Origin: Gilliamella sp. Choc4-2
GTDB lineage: Bacteria; Pseudomonadota; Gammaproteobacteria; Enterobacterales; Orbaceae
Assembly (NCBI RefSeq): GCF_001690355.1
Contig: NZ_LZHG01000033.1
Coordinates: forward strand, 95,380-159,379
DNA length: 64,000 nucleotides
Direction: 5' to 3'
Numbering within the stretch: position 1 is the stretch's first letter; each line of letters starts with the position of its first letter. A model generated the notes under the pieces. That model saw only the letters and a list, made by a program, of their open reading frames with translations, was not told the DNA's origin and searched no databases. A program made the position numbers and the translations under genes. Below are positions 9,086 to 16,979 of the stretch, piece after piece.

Positions 9086-9103
9086 ATCTGAACGCGGGCA
9101 GAT
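9086..9103 (-). promoter_or_regulatory. Putative late promoter activator site (PI-like)
   Basis: A perfect dyad ATCTG-N8-CAGAT lies 58 bp upstream of the protease start, within a block of about 23 bp shared with the site at 16962-16979 (GTAATYTGAACGSGGGCAGAT). No good -35 box is present on the minus strand, as in Mu late promoters that need C. The likely activator is the Mor-type protein at 28306-28668. Binding is inferred. Confidence 0.6.
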
Positions 9104-9258
9104 AAATTTTTAATGATTTGGAAAGAGGAACGGCAAAATAATAGAAGAAATATACACTAAAAACTTATTATAAAGCATTTACAACACGATTAAAGCGATT
9201 CGTAAATAAACTGATTAGCCTTTTTTAATAAAGTAGCTTAAAATGCGTTATATTGCGT

Positions 9259-9741
9259 TTAAGCTAAACCTAGATGTTCACGCACAACATCGACCAATAG
9301 TAATTTATCTTGAGCGCTAACGCCAAGCCATGGTCTGGCGGGAATAACAATTTGCTTAACAGCTTGACCACCAACATTTAACGCTTGCTTATTACATGGT
9401 TTTATAACACCACCAAATTGATGAATTGCACCATACACTACGTTGGTACCAAATAACAAGGTATTACCATTTATTTGATAACGTAATGTACTGCGCAATG
9501 TGCCGTCTAGCGTTAAAATTTTATCTTTTTGCTTTGGCTTACTTTCTTGATACCACGGGGATAATGTTTGCCAAGGTATACCGTCTGGTGATTCTTGGGC
9601 ATTAAAACGTGCCTCATGAATATCTAATAACACTTCACCCATGTGTTCAAATAAACCAGTCACATCATCTATGGCTACTTCAATATGAAGCATAGCATCA
9701 AGCGCATCTTGTATATTAAACTCAATATTTACGCCAGTCAT
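9259..9741 (-). CDS. Phage virion morphogenesis protein (Mu gpG type)
   Basis: A 160-residue protein with the gpG-like pattern: N-terminal helix, DIHEARFNAQESPDGIPWQ, LSPWYQESK, then LTLDGTLRSTLRYQ and the YGAIHQFGG segment near the C-terminus. Mu gpG-type proteins act in head or tail completion. The frame is open to a longer start at 9816, but ATG 9741 has an AGGTG six bases upstream and gives the family-like N-terminus (MTGVNIEFNIQDALDAM). It is the last gene before the protease transcript. Confidence 0.82.
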   Translation of the reverse strand: MTGVNIEFNIQDALDAMLHIEVAIDDVTGLFEHMGEVLLDIHEARFNAQESPDGIPWQTLSPWYQESKPKQKDKILTLDGTLRSTLRYQINGNTLLFGTNVVYGAIHQFGGVIKPCNKQALNVGGQAVKQIVIPARPWLGVSAQDKLLLVDVVREHLGLA

Positions 9742-9835
9742 TTTTTCACCTATACTATTTTGAATGTAAGTAAGCAGCTTCTGCCAAAGCCTCAAATCCT
9801 TACTTATGCACCTCAATTATGGCAGTGATTGAGGT

Positions 9836-11062
9836 TTATCGTTTAAACACTCGAAAACCAACACGCAGTTGCTCTAAATATTCAGGGTTATCAGGCGCAA
9901 ATGTTGTTACACCTAGCCAACCATCATCACCGACCTCAAACACCGCAAGCATTGGCTTAACTTCACCATCAATCATAAAACGCGAGATATAACGCCGCCG
10001 AACTACCGATTTTTGCAGATGATCAAAGTATTCCATCCGTGCCCAAATCTCATCTGGCAGTTTTAATGAATCAGCTAGTAATAATAAAAATTGCTCACGA
10101 CCACGTTTTGTCACTTTCAGTTCACCAGTTTTGCTAACAGTGAAAAGTTGTTTACCAATTACCAATGCTTCACCAGCAACATCTTTAAAAATAGCTGGCG
10201 TAGTTAACGTTGCGCCAAATTCATTTAAGAAAATATTGGCATAATCTTCTTCGGTTAAGCCTTTTTCTAATAATCTAGTTTTGCTTACTTCACGGATTGC
10301 CGGCCATTCATCAGTTGCTTTGCTTGATGGTAAACCTCGTTTTAAAGTTGGATCTGTATCTAATGGATTGGGCACAAAGTTATCAAGTCGTGATTGTCCG
10401 GGAATATGTTCAAAGCTAGGGTCAATTCCTTCAGGTACTCGAACTATTCTAGGATTACCGCTATTTTCACCAATCACTTTATCAACCCAATTAATTGATG
10501 GTGCTTTATCAGGCCCATTTTTTCCCATACGTTTTAAATCATCAGCTGTACGACCTCGAACACGGCACTGGCAACCATAACCGTTAGGGGGGAAGTGCGC
10601 ATTCCACCAGGAATCATTAAAATCTAATACCAGATGATCCCAACTTTTATGTAGTTCTCTAGGGTGTTCAACATAATCACTATGTAAGTATTCTAGGTAT
10701 GGAAATTTTGCATCACGTAGTTGTTGATAGCGACCAGCTTGATAAGAACTGTTTAAATTAGTTTCGTAAATAATACGAGTACGCCAGTTAAAACCACCGT
10801 TATAGCTCCAACCATGTTTTTCGACAATTTCGGCAAAATCTTTTCTAAATTCTTCAAGTGTTGTACCTTGGCTAATAGCTTTATCGATTGCGGCTCTAAA
10901 ATCATTTAGTAACGCATTACGATTTGCGCCAGCCACAACAAACGCATAATCATGTTCACTGTTGTAGATATCAGCGTAACCGTTTGTTGGTACATTTGCT
11001 TTACGGCTAAAGAGCTCAATTTGTTCTTTAAAAGGTAATGAACCATAAGTAAGATTAGCCAT
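9836..11062 (-). CDS. Head morphogenesis protein (Mu gpF type) with C-terminal PBECR-like nuclease domain
   Basis: A protein of 408 residues. The N-terminal two thirds match the Mu F family: FSRKANVPTNGYADI, a long helix, TRIIYETNLNSSYQAGRYQQ, DHLVLD, and the hallmark HFPPNGYGCQCRVR. From about residue 285 an additional alpha/beta domain (start TTPAIFKDVAG, GRKQ-like loop, RRRYISRFMIDG, then AVFEVGDDGWLGVTTFAP) resembles the PBECR group of barnase/EndoU/colicin-E5-like RNases fused to phage head proteins. Such domains are proposed to be injected with DNA. The start is ATG 11062 with GAGGA upstream; a TTG 5 codons upstream is less likely. Overlaps the portal gene by 8 nt. Confidence 0.82.
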   Translation of the reverse strand: MANLTYGSLPFKEQIELFSRKANVPTNGYADIYNSEHDYAFVVAGANRNALLNDFRAAIDKAISQGTTLEEFRKDFAEIVEKHGWSYNGGFNWRTRIIYETNLNSSYQAGRYQQLRDAKFPYLEYLHSDYVEHPRELHKSWDHLVLDFNDSWWNAHFPPNGYGCQCRVRGRTADDLKRMGKNGPDKAPSINWVDKVIGENSGNPRIVRVPEGIDPSFEHIPGQSRLDNFVPNPLDTDPTLKRGLPSSKATDEWPAIREVSKTRLLEKGLTEEDYANIFLNEFGATLTTPAIFKDVAGEALVIGKQLFTVSKTGELKVTKRGREQFLLLLADSLKLPDEIWARMEYFDHLQKSVVRRRYISRFMIDGEVKPMLAVFEVGDDGWLGVTTFAPDNPEYLEQLRVGFRVFKR

Positions 11063-12551
11063 TATTGCTATCCTCAATCAACTCTGTTCTGCCCGACAAA
11101 TTAGCAGCAGTCAATGCTTCAGCCATGACTTTTGCATAATCATCTAATTGCATATCTGGAATTAATTCAAATAACTTATCACGCAATTCTTCTAATGATT
11201 GTACGCTATCAACCAGTTCTTTAATTTGATTAATCCACTTATCAGTAACGGGCTGCATTTCAGTGTTTAAACGTTGTGACTGAAGTACCGGCGCAAAACC
11301 ATTTTGCTTTTGTGCTTCAGCAAATTCAGCCGTTTTTACTGTTTTAATCGCTTCATCAACTTGTTCTGGTTGTCGTTTTTCTTCCCACTCCCCACCATAT
11401 GTATCTTGAACATAAGCCAATGTTGGACGGAAGCCAGTTGATTCAATAATATTTTTATCACGCTCTGACATTGATTTTAGATCATCCGGCTCATCAAAAA
11501 CTCGGGAAACTTGAGGAACAGCAGCACCAGGAAAATTCATCTGTGTAAACCATGTGCCCGGACCTCGATTCCATGACTCGCACATTACATCAGAATCTGA
11601 TTTAGCAATTGATGTTAGTACCGCTGCTTGCAATGACTCATCACCACCGATTGAGCTTGATGCGCCGCCTGATGAGGTAATTTGTCCGACTGTTACACGC
11701 CTGATTGCTTCATTCATTGAGTCATAGAATGCCTTATAATCGTCTGCGCCTGAGCGTGCTATTTGTAGCAATTCAAGCGTCATGCCATCTGGCATGATGA
11801 TGCCTGAATCGGTCTGAATTGCACGAGTGAGTGACAGTAAGTCCCTTTTTTGTTCTTGTGTTGCACCTGTACTATATTTGCCCACTGCCGTTGGCATGCC
11901 GAATTTTTCCAGAAAAATTAGCCAGAACTTAATATCATTGCGTTTAAAAAAGCTTGGCCAGTAAAGCCAGTGAGCCAAGCCTAAGCCGTAGGGTTCATCA
12001 TCATGATCGGCACCAGTTGCATAATGCCAAAAGTACGGTGCATCACAAGCAACACCTTCATGCATATTATTGGGCGTTAATAAGCGCAGTTCACCCATTG
12101 GAGTAAACCGAAAACGACGGCGATCACGAACTTTGATATCGTCAATCCAATATAGATTATCTTTGATGCCATAAATCAACTCCGCTACGGCATAACCATA
12201 AAAAACACCGTAATGCATTAACTTAGTCACTCGGTCAAATCCAACCGATTTCAGTAACTCACTCATAGCTTCAGCAGCTTCAATATCAATTGGTTTATCT
12301 CCACCTGGTTCAACTTTCCATTCACGTGAAATTACGGCATCTTGACGTTGGGTAAATGCTGACTTGACTTCATCATCATTCAATACTTCTTTATAAATAT
12401 CTAAACGACCGCCACCCCGATTACGAAGAACACTGTCATCTGGCAGCGCTAGCGAACCAACAAACAATTTAGTAATATCATTATTTTCACCTGTGCCTGC
12501 CAGCTCTCGTCCTGTTTCAACATGTGGCTTTTTGCCTTTAAACCATAACAT
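11055..12551 (-). CDS. Portal protein (DUF935, Mu gp29 type)
   Basis: A 498-residue protein of the DUF935 family of portals: N-terminal part with LNDDEVKSAFTQRQDAVISR, a central YGYAVAELIYGIKD and RRFRFTPMGELRLL segment, then KFGMPTAVGKY and the SSIGGDESLQAAVLTSIAKSD region. It forms the ring through which DNA enters the head. Its start shares one base with the stop of the large terminase and its end overlaps the F gene by 8 nt. Confidence 0.93.
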   Translation of the reverse strand: MLWFKGKKPHVETGRELAGTGENNDITKLFVGSLALPDDSVLRNRGGGRLDIYKEVLNDDEVKSAFTQRQDAVISREWKVEPGGDKPIDIEAAEAMSELLKSVGFDRVTKLMHYGVFYGYAVAELIYGIKDNLYWIDDIKVRDRRRFRFTPMGELRLLTPNNMHEGVACDAPYFWHYATGADHDDEPYGLGLAHWLYWPSFFKRNDIKFWLIFLEKFGMPTAVGKYSTGATQEQKRDLLSLTRAIQTDSGIIMPDGMTLELLQIARSGADDYKAFYDSMNEAIRRVTVGQITSSGGASSSIGGDESLQAAVLTSIAKSDSDVMCESWNRGPGTWFTQMNFPGAAVPQVSRVFDEPDDLKSMSERDKNIIESTGFRPTLAYVQDTYGGEWEEKRQPEQVDEAIKTVKTAEFAEAQKQNGFAPVLQSQRLNTEMQPVTDKWINQIKELVDSVQSLEELRDKLFELIPDMQLDDYAKVMAEALTAANLSGRTELIEDSNNG

Positions 12552-13942
12552 TAAATAAATCCTCCAAAATCGTTACCGCCCCGTACTGTGCCAAAGCCTG
12601 TATCAGTTGTTTCCAGTTCTGAGCTATCCGAATATTGATTCAATGAACGGTAAGAATCACGATATCCAAGTGACTGATATTCAATTTCATACCTATCTTG
12701 GCTAGCTGCATTAATTGCAAGAAAGGCAGCCCAAGTTCTATCAGCATGACCATTACTATCAGAATCAGCAACAAAACGCGGTTGCCCCGTTGCTCCAGTC
12801 ACTTTTTTCAACTTATGCAAATCGGCACGAAGGGCATTATTGCCTGCGGGAATACGAAGTTTTCTATCTTGAAATGCTTGTTTACCTTGTGTTGCTAATG
12901 TTAATTTATTTGGAGCGGTAAATAGCACACCTTCAACGACCATTTCACCATAACGTCGTTTAGCATCCTCAACAGGTTTTTCACCCATACCTGTTTGGTC
13001 CATACAGATACGAATAACACGATAACGCCTAAAAACATCATCAAGCAGTAAATCTTGTTCAGCAAAAGAGAGTCGTTTACGCTCAATAATTTCACGAGTC
13101 CAAAGCACGTCGCCAACTTGTTCAAGCACCCAAACAACAAATAGGTCATTACGTGCAGCAATATCAACACCAACAAAACAAGGATTGCCTGTATAGTGTT
13201 CAGGAACTCCTGCTTTTTCATCTTCGACACTGGTTATTAAATCAAAATCAAGCCAACTGCTAGCTTCATCAAGCCACTTGAGTTCAAACTCTTGTACCCA
13301 TAAATCATCATCACCGGCACCTTTGCGTAATTCCTCAATATTTCGAGGCAACCCATCATTAACGCATTGATAAATATCCGCTACATGGCGTGACCAACCA
13401 TCATCTTTACCAGTCATCAGTTCATAGAACTTATTCCCTTTACCATTGGGAGTGCTGATCACACGCAATTTTAATCTGGGCTTTGAAATAACAGGGAACA
13501 AGGCTTTCCAAATGGCACGGCTATCTTGATGAAAGGCAAATTCATCAAGTAACACACTAGCACTAAAACCACGAGCGGTGTCTGGATTGGCAGGTAAAGC
13601 AGTAATTTTACTGCCACCTGGTAATTCAACTTCTAACGCTCGAATATTGGCATCCCAATCATAATCGAGTTCTTTAAAACCTGCGGACATTGCACGCAGA
13701 TGAACTTTAACACCCTCATTCATGGCTTCACGGGCTTGACGTTCACCCCGTGATAAAATAACCCAACGCGCACGTTTTCCGTGTGCTTCAGCTCGCAAAC
13801 AATCGAGAACAATTTGCAAAGTACTGGTAAAGGTTTTACCGCATTGCCGAGAGAACATAGCAATAGCAAAACGGCTAGTGTCGTTTACCCACTGTTTTTG
13901 ATAGTCATAGAGTTTTAAGGCTGGTTCATTTTTTACTGTCAT
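12551..13942 (-). CDS. Terminase large subunit (Mu gp28 type)
   Basis: A 463-residue packaging motor. The ATPase half has a degenerate Walker A at S31-T37 (SRQCGKT) and a Walker B-like VLLDEF followed by F-H at about residue 130. The nuclease half has the acidic FVGVDIAARND and ICMDQTGMGEKP motifs expected of the RNase H-like fold. It uses ATP to package DNA into the prohead and cuts at headful completion. It overlaps terS by 4 nt upstream and the portal gene by 1 nt downstream. Confidence 0.94.
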   Translation of the reverse strand: MTVKNEPALKLYDYQKQWVNDTSRFAIAMFSRQCGKTFTSTLQIVLDCLRAEAHGKRARWVILSRGERQAREAMNEGVKVHLRAMSAGFKELDYDWDANIRALEVELPGGSKITALPANPDTARGFSASVLLDEFAFHQDSRAIWKALFPVISKPRLKLRVISTPNGKGNKFYELMTGKDDGWSRHVADIYQCVNDGLPRNIEELRKGAGDDDLWVQEFELKWLDEASSWLDFDLITSVEDEKAGVPEHYTGNPCFVGVDIAARNDLFVVWVLEQVGDVLWTREIIERKRLSFAEQDLLLDDVFRRYRVIRICMDQTGMGEKPVEDAKRRYGEMVVEGVLFTAPNKLTLATQGKQAFQDRKLRIPAGNNALRADLHKLKKVTGATGQPRFVADSDSNGHADRTWAAFLAINAASQDRYEIEYQSLGYRDSYRSLNQYSDSSELETTDTGFGTVRGGNDFGGFI

Positions 13943-14484
13943 AAGTCATACGCCGCTTTAATTACTTTAGCTAACATTTCAGCTGGTACTTCGCCTGTTT
14001 TTTCTAGCTCATCCAGTTTTTCTTTTTGCTCACGCAATAACTTTTCACGTGCTGCTTTTTCGATTTCCTGCCGCTCTTTAAAGCTTAATTGACGGGCTTG
14101 CATGGCTTCTTTGGCTGCTTTCGCTAAAAAACTAATTTCTTTAATCGTGATATCTTCCGATTCATGGGCTTTAAATGCAGCACGCGTTGCCAGCGTTGTA
14201 ACAGCCTGAGCAAGTAGTGCTCCTGATTTATCATCAACACTGTCACCAAGCTCATCAACCAAAATACGTGATGCTGTTTCAATTTCACGTAAGCTATTGG
14301 TCATTTCATTAAAACCTTTTTGATAGCGGTGAAGACTGGAACGACTTGGCGTATCAGTACTTGGAAACTTTTGTTGCAGTTCGGTAATCATTTCATCAAG
14401 TGTAAGCTGATCGGCTCGTAATAATTTTTCGATATATGCTCGAACTTCTGGCTCTAGCTTGTGAATTGTTGATTTACGTCCCAT
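13939..14484 (-). CDS. Terminase small subunit (DUF3486, Mu gp27 type)
   Basis: A 181-residue helical protein beginning MGRKSTIHKLEPEVRAYIEK, with an HTH-like LTLDEMITELQQKFP.SRSSLHRYQK typical of DUF3486 proteins, which act as small terminase subunits in Mu-like phages. ATG 14484 follows AGGAG at proper spacing, so I prefer it to a longer frame opening at 14523. The C-terminal third is a charged helix (KERQEIEKAAREKLLREQKE). Confidence 0.86.
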   Translation of the reverse strand: MGRKSTIHKLEPEVRAYIEKLLRADQLTLDEMITELQQKFPSTDTPSRSSLHRYQKGFNEMTNSLREIETASRILVDELGDSVDDKSGALLAQAVTTLATRAAFKAHESEDITIKEISFLAKAAKEAMQARQLSFKERQEIEKAAREKLLREQKEKLDELEKTGEVPAEMLAKVIKAAYDL

Positions 14485-14485
14485 A

Positions 14486-14782
14486 TTAAGCTCCTGCGCC
14501 TGGTCGTTTGACACCATGCACAATCACTTTTCCTGTTGCAACATCCGCACCAAAATCAGTTAAACGTGCAATAATAACACTACCGATTGTTTCGATTTTG
14601 ATTAAATCTTGCTGCCCAAGCCAACTTAAATGGGTTTTAACTTGGTCTCGACTAATAGCGTGGCCATAGTGATCTAAAGCACTATAGATAATGCTAGAAT
14701 TACTACTGTAACTTGGCATTTCATATAAGATACGCAAAATAACCAACCGTTGATCTTCTTTTAAAAATTCAGCGTAGCTCAT
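14486..14782 (-). CDS. Winged-helix phage protein (ArsR-like, VpaChn25_0724 type)
   Basis: A 98-residue protein with an HTH fold: EDQRLVILRILYEMP, SSNSSIIYSALDHYGHAISRDQVKTHLSWLGQQDLIKIE, and a beta wing GSVIIARLTDFGADVATG. Small proteins of this kind lie directly before terS in many B3-like transposable phages. Its target is unknown. It ends 1 nt before the terS start. Confidence 0.7.
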   Translation of the reverse strand: MSYAEFLKEDQRLVILRILYEMPSYSSNSSIIYSALDHYGHAISRDQVKTHLSWLGQQDLIKIETIGSVIIARLTDFGADVATGKVIVHGVKRPGAGA

Positions 14783-14788
14783 AATTCC

Positions 14789-15091
14789 TCACTTGTTCTT
14801 TAATAAAAATTGGTTAATGTTATCTAATTGACGAGATAATCCTGAAAGCCGATCAGATAACTGATTTAAAGTAGCTTCGTTGCTACTTAATTTTTCAATC
14901 AATTTAGTTACCTGATGCTGAGTCGGTAGTGATTTAACCGTCTCCTCAACTTGTGTTACTCGAATACGTAAATCTAATAATTCTTTTTGACTAGCCGATT
15001 GACGACCAATTAGCCATGAGTACACTCCTACAACCGCCATTACAACCCATTGCAAAAACTGCCAATTAAAGGTAAGTTCGTTAAAATTCAT
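14789..15091 (-). CDS. DUF2730-like membrane/coiled-coil protein
   Basis: A 100-residue protein with one N-terminal membrane segment (WQFLQWVVMAVVGVYSWLIG) followed by a coiled coil (LLDLRIRVTQVEETVKSL and onward). This architecture and position match DUF2730 proteins of Mu-like phages, of unknown function, possibly linked to lysis. It overlaps the zinc-finger gene by 4 nt. Confidence 0.7.
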   Translation of the reverse strand: MNFNELTFNWQFLQWVVMAVVGVYSWLIGRQSASQKELLDLRIRVTQVEETVKSLPTQHQVTKLIEKLSSNEATLNQLSDRLSGLSRQLDNINQFLLKNK

Positions 15092-15288
15092 CGTTTATTC
15101 CTTTTTTCTTCTATCGAAGCACATTCGATACATAAATCAGTCACTAATGCTTTTCGACGTTCTTCAGCTATCGGCTCTTCACAGATTCGACAATACAAAT
15201 TTGATACTCCTGTCTTTGCTTGATGTTTTGCTAGTATTCGTTCCCGTGCTTCCATTTCTACAGTTGATGCTAAATCAGCGTTATCCAT
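15088..15288 (-). CDS. TraR/DksA-type C4 zinc-finger protein
   Basis: A 66-residue protein with a CxxC-N16-CxxC zinc-binding motif (C33-R-I-C36 and C53-I-E-C56) preceded by a helix (ARERILAKHQAK). This is the short TraR/DksA class found on phages and plasmids. TraR binds RNA polymerase in the secondary channel and shifts promoter output as DksA-ppGpp does. It overlaps the Rz1 gene by 8 nt and the next gene by 4 nt, so it is a late gene. Confidence 0.85.
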   Translation of the reverse strand: MDNADLASTVEMEARERILAKHQAKTGVSNLYCRICEEPIAEERRKALVTDLCIECASIEEKRNKR

Positions 15289-15586
15289 TATTTACCTCGT
15301 TGATATATTTTATTAGTTCAATAAATCGACCTGAGCACTGCCCGTATTGGTCATAAAGCTGTTTTAAGGCTTCAGCTAAACCATCCGCCGTATTATTTCG
15401 TCGTTTTACGGGTAATTCGCATGGTACCGTCAGTTGTGCTGGTAAAACCATGGGTTGTTGCTTGTGCGGCATTTGCACGGGCTGAGTCGATGAACTGCAA
15501 GACACTATCATCAAACACGCAATGAGTGCGATCATTAGCCGTTTTGTTAAGTGCATCTTGTAATGCTTGAGTTGATTGTTCATCAT
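15281..15586 (-). CDS. Rz1-like outer-membrane spanin lipoprotein
   Basis: A 101-residue protein with a signal peptide and lipobox (MIALIACLMIVSC, Cys then SSS), followed by a Pro/Gln-rich stretch as in Rz1 proteins. Its 5' two thirds overlap the Rz gene in another frame, the classic embedded Rz/Rz1 layout. It would pair with Rz across the periplasm and fuse the two membranes in the last step of lysis. ATG 15586 follows AAGGAA. It is longer than lambda Rz1, with a helical C-terminal tail. Confidence 0.78.
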   Translation of the reverse strand: MMNNQLKHYKMHLTKRLMIALIACLMIVSCSSSTQPVQMPHKQQPMVLPAQLTVPCELPVKRRNNTADGLAEALKQLYDQYGQCSGRFIELIKYINEVNNG

Positions 15587-15863
15587 ATAATTTCCTTTCT
15601 GCTATCTGCTGTGACAATGAATAACTTGCATTATTAGCGGCTTTAGTTAGTTGCTTTGTACTCTCAATAAATTGGCTTAAAGTATTCATTGCTTGTTGTG
15701 CTTCTAAAGCAATATATTCTTGTTTGGCCATTGATTTGCCATGACTGATACCTAATTGGTAAAATGAACCAAAACCAACAATCAAAATTATTCCCAACAA
15801 AAAATAACTTTTATTGCTCACAAAAAAGCTTTTGATTAATTTGTATATATTTTTAATCATCAC
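15393..15863 (-). CDS. Rz-like inner-membrane spanin
   Basis: A 156-residue protein with one N-terminal membrane anchor (SYFLLGIILIVGFGSFYQLG) and a periplasmic helical domain rich in Gln, Ala and Lys, ending in a basic tail. This fits the inner-membrane spanin, partner of the overlapping Rz1 gene. Its 5' end overlaps the endolysin gene by 11 nt, so the lysis cassette is tightly packed. Confidence 0.8.
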   Translation of the reverse strand: MMIKNIYKLIKSFFVSNKSYFLLGIILIVGFGSFYQLGISHGKSMAKQEYIALEAQQAMNTLSQFIESTKQLTKAANNASYSLSQQIAERKLYDEQSTQALQDALNKTANDRTHCVFDDSVLQFIDSARANAAQATTHGFTSTTDGTMRITRKTTK

Positions 15864-16476
15864 AAACTCCTAAACCCCAATTTTCATTTATATAAACAGG
15901 TTGCCAGCGGTAGATAATACGAATTGGATAATCACGGTTTTCTTTAAAATTAATGCTGTTACGTCCACCATTAATATTTTCAACAACGCCCCAGTAGTGA
16001 GTAGCATCTTGGTATTCTCGTTTTGCTCGCTGACGATCACGATTCACCCAACCAAGTCCGCCGTTATATGCCGAAAGGGTGAATCCCCATCTATCACAAT
16101 CACTCGCCGTTGCATTAATACGCTGATATAACCAATAATCATATTGAACTAAGGCACGCAGTGCCCAAGATGGGTTATAAGGTTCGTTGCTACCCAATGA
16201 TTTAGGATAAGCCCCTGCAATCCAATCCGCCGTTGCTGGCATAAACTGAGCCAAACCTTGAGCACCAACATGTGATTTTGCGTTTACTTTCCATCGAGAT
16301 TCCTGATGAATTTGAGCTGCAAACAACGCAATAGGCGCATCAAGACCAAAAATTGCTCGTGCATTACGTGTCAGTTCCCGTTGATGTTGCTTAGCATCAT
16401 TTGGTACAACTGCTATAGCAGGCGTTAAATGACAACTAAACAGCATAAATACAATAAGTAAGGTTAAGTAACGCAT
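15853..16476 (-). CDS. Endolysin, lytic transglycosylase (SLT type) with signal peptide
   Basis: A 207-residue protein. Residues 1-22 are a signal peptide (MRYLTLLIVFMLFSC.. ending PAIAVV). The catalytic domain shows E59 in QIHQES, the GAQGLAQFMP motif at 71-80, and SAYNGGLGWV near 140, hallmarks of SLT-type transglycosylases that cleave murein with 1,6-anhydro product. Export by the Sec system means release may be controlled by membrane depolarisation. A holin-like gene lies just upstream and the spanins follow. Confidence 0.9.
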   Translation of the reverse strand: MRYLTLLIVFMLFSCHLTPAIAVVPNDAKQHQRELTRNARAIFGLDAPIALFAAQIHQESRWKVNAKSHVGAQGLAQFMPATADWIAGAYPKSLGSNEPYNPSWALRALVQYDYWLYQRINATASDCDRWGFTLSAYNGGLGWVNRDRQRAKREYQDATHYWGVVENINGGRNSINFKENRDYPIRIIYRWQPVYINENWGLGVCDD

Positions 16477-16478
16477 GG

Positions 16479-16895
16479 CTATAATCCAAGTGTTACGCCA
16501 AGAATCACAGCGGAAACAATCAACGCCCGCCGAATCAGAACAACCGCAAACAGGGTTCGATACTCATCAAGAACAGGGTATTCCGCACACATTTTTGAAT
16601 CCATTGCCTCTGGTTGTTCATTGTTTTCTAAAGACTCAATATATTGCTTGGTATAAAAATCAGGACCAAACTCTTTCCAATCGTTATATAAATAACCGCC
16701 AGGAGATGCATAAGGGAAAAGCGCACGGTCTAGGTGGTAACCAATCACGGCAGAAAGCAAGACCAAAGCCAGTTTATAAGCAACAACAGGCAACTGTTGA
16801 GGTGAGAGTAACGTAATAATTGCAAATAAAGTAATAGCGACTAAATACCATTTAAGCAGACGAATTTGGGATAATTTTTTGATAGGGTGAGCCAT
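16479..16895 (-). CDS. Putative holin-like membrane protein
   Basis: A 138-residue protein with an N-terminal basic segment, two close membrane helices (WYLVAITLFAIITLLS; ALVLLSAVIGYH) and a third hydrophobic C-terminal helix (RRALIVSAVILGVTLGL). Position just before the endolysin and as first gene of the late transcript suggests holin or antiholin. No specific family is certain. The late activator-type dyad lies 67 bp upstream. Confidence 0.65.
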   Translation of the reverse strand: MAHPIKKLSQIRLLKWYLVAITLFAIITLLSPQQLPVVAYKLALVLLSAVIGYHLDRALFPYASPGGYLYNDWKEFGPDFYTKQYIESLENNEQPEAMDSKMCAEYPVLDEYRTLFAVVLIRRALIVSAVILGVTLGL

Positions 16896-16961
16896 AAAAA
16901 AACCTCATAATTAATTAAATTAATGTATGAGGTTATTATGATCTTACTTACTTGAAATGTA

Positions 16962-16979
16962 ATTTGAACGGGGGCAGAT
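16962..16979 (-). promoter_or_regulatory. Putative late promoter activator site (Plys-like)
   Basis: The dyad ATTTG-N8-CAGAT matches the site at 9086-9103 in 15 or more of 18 positions and keeps the same 8-bp GC-rich spacer. It lies 67 bp upstream of the holin-like gene, the place of Plys in Mu, and its right edge touches the stop codon of the preceding gene. The shared block GTAATYTGAACGSGGGCAGAT suggests a common activator. Confidence 0.6.
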
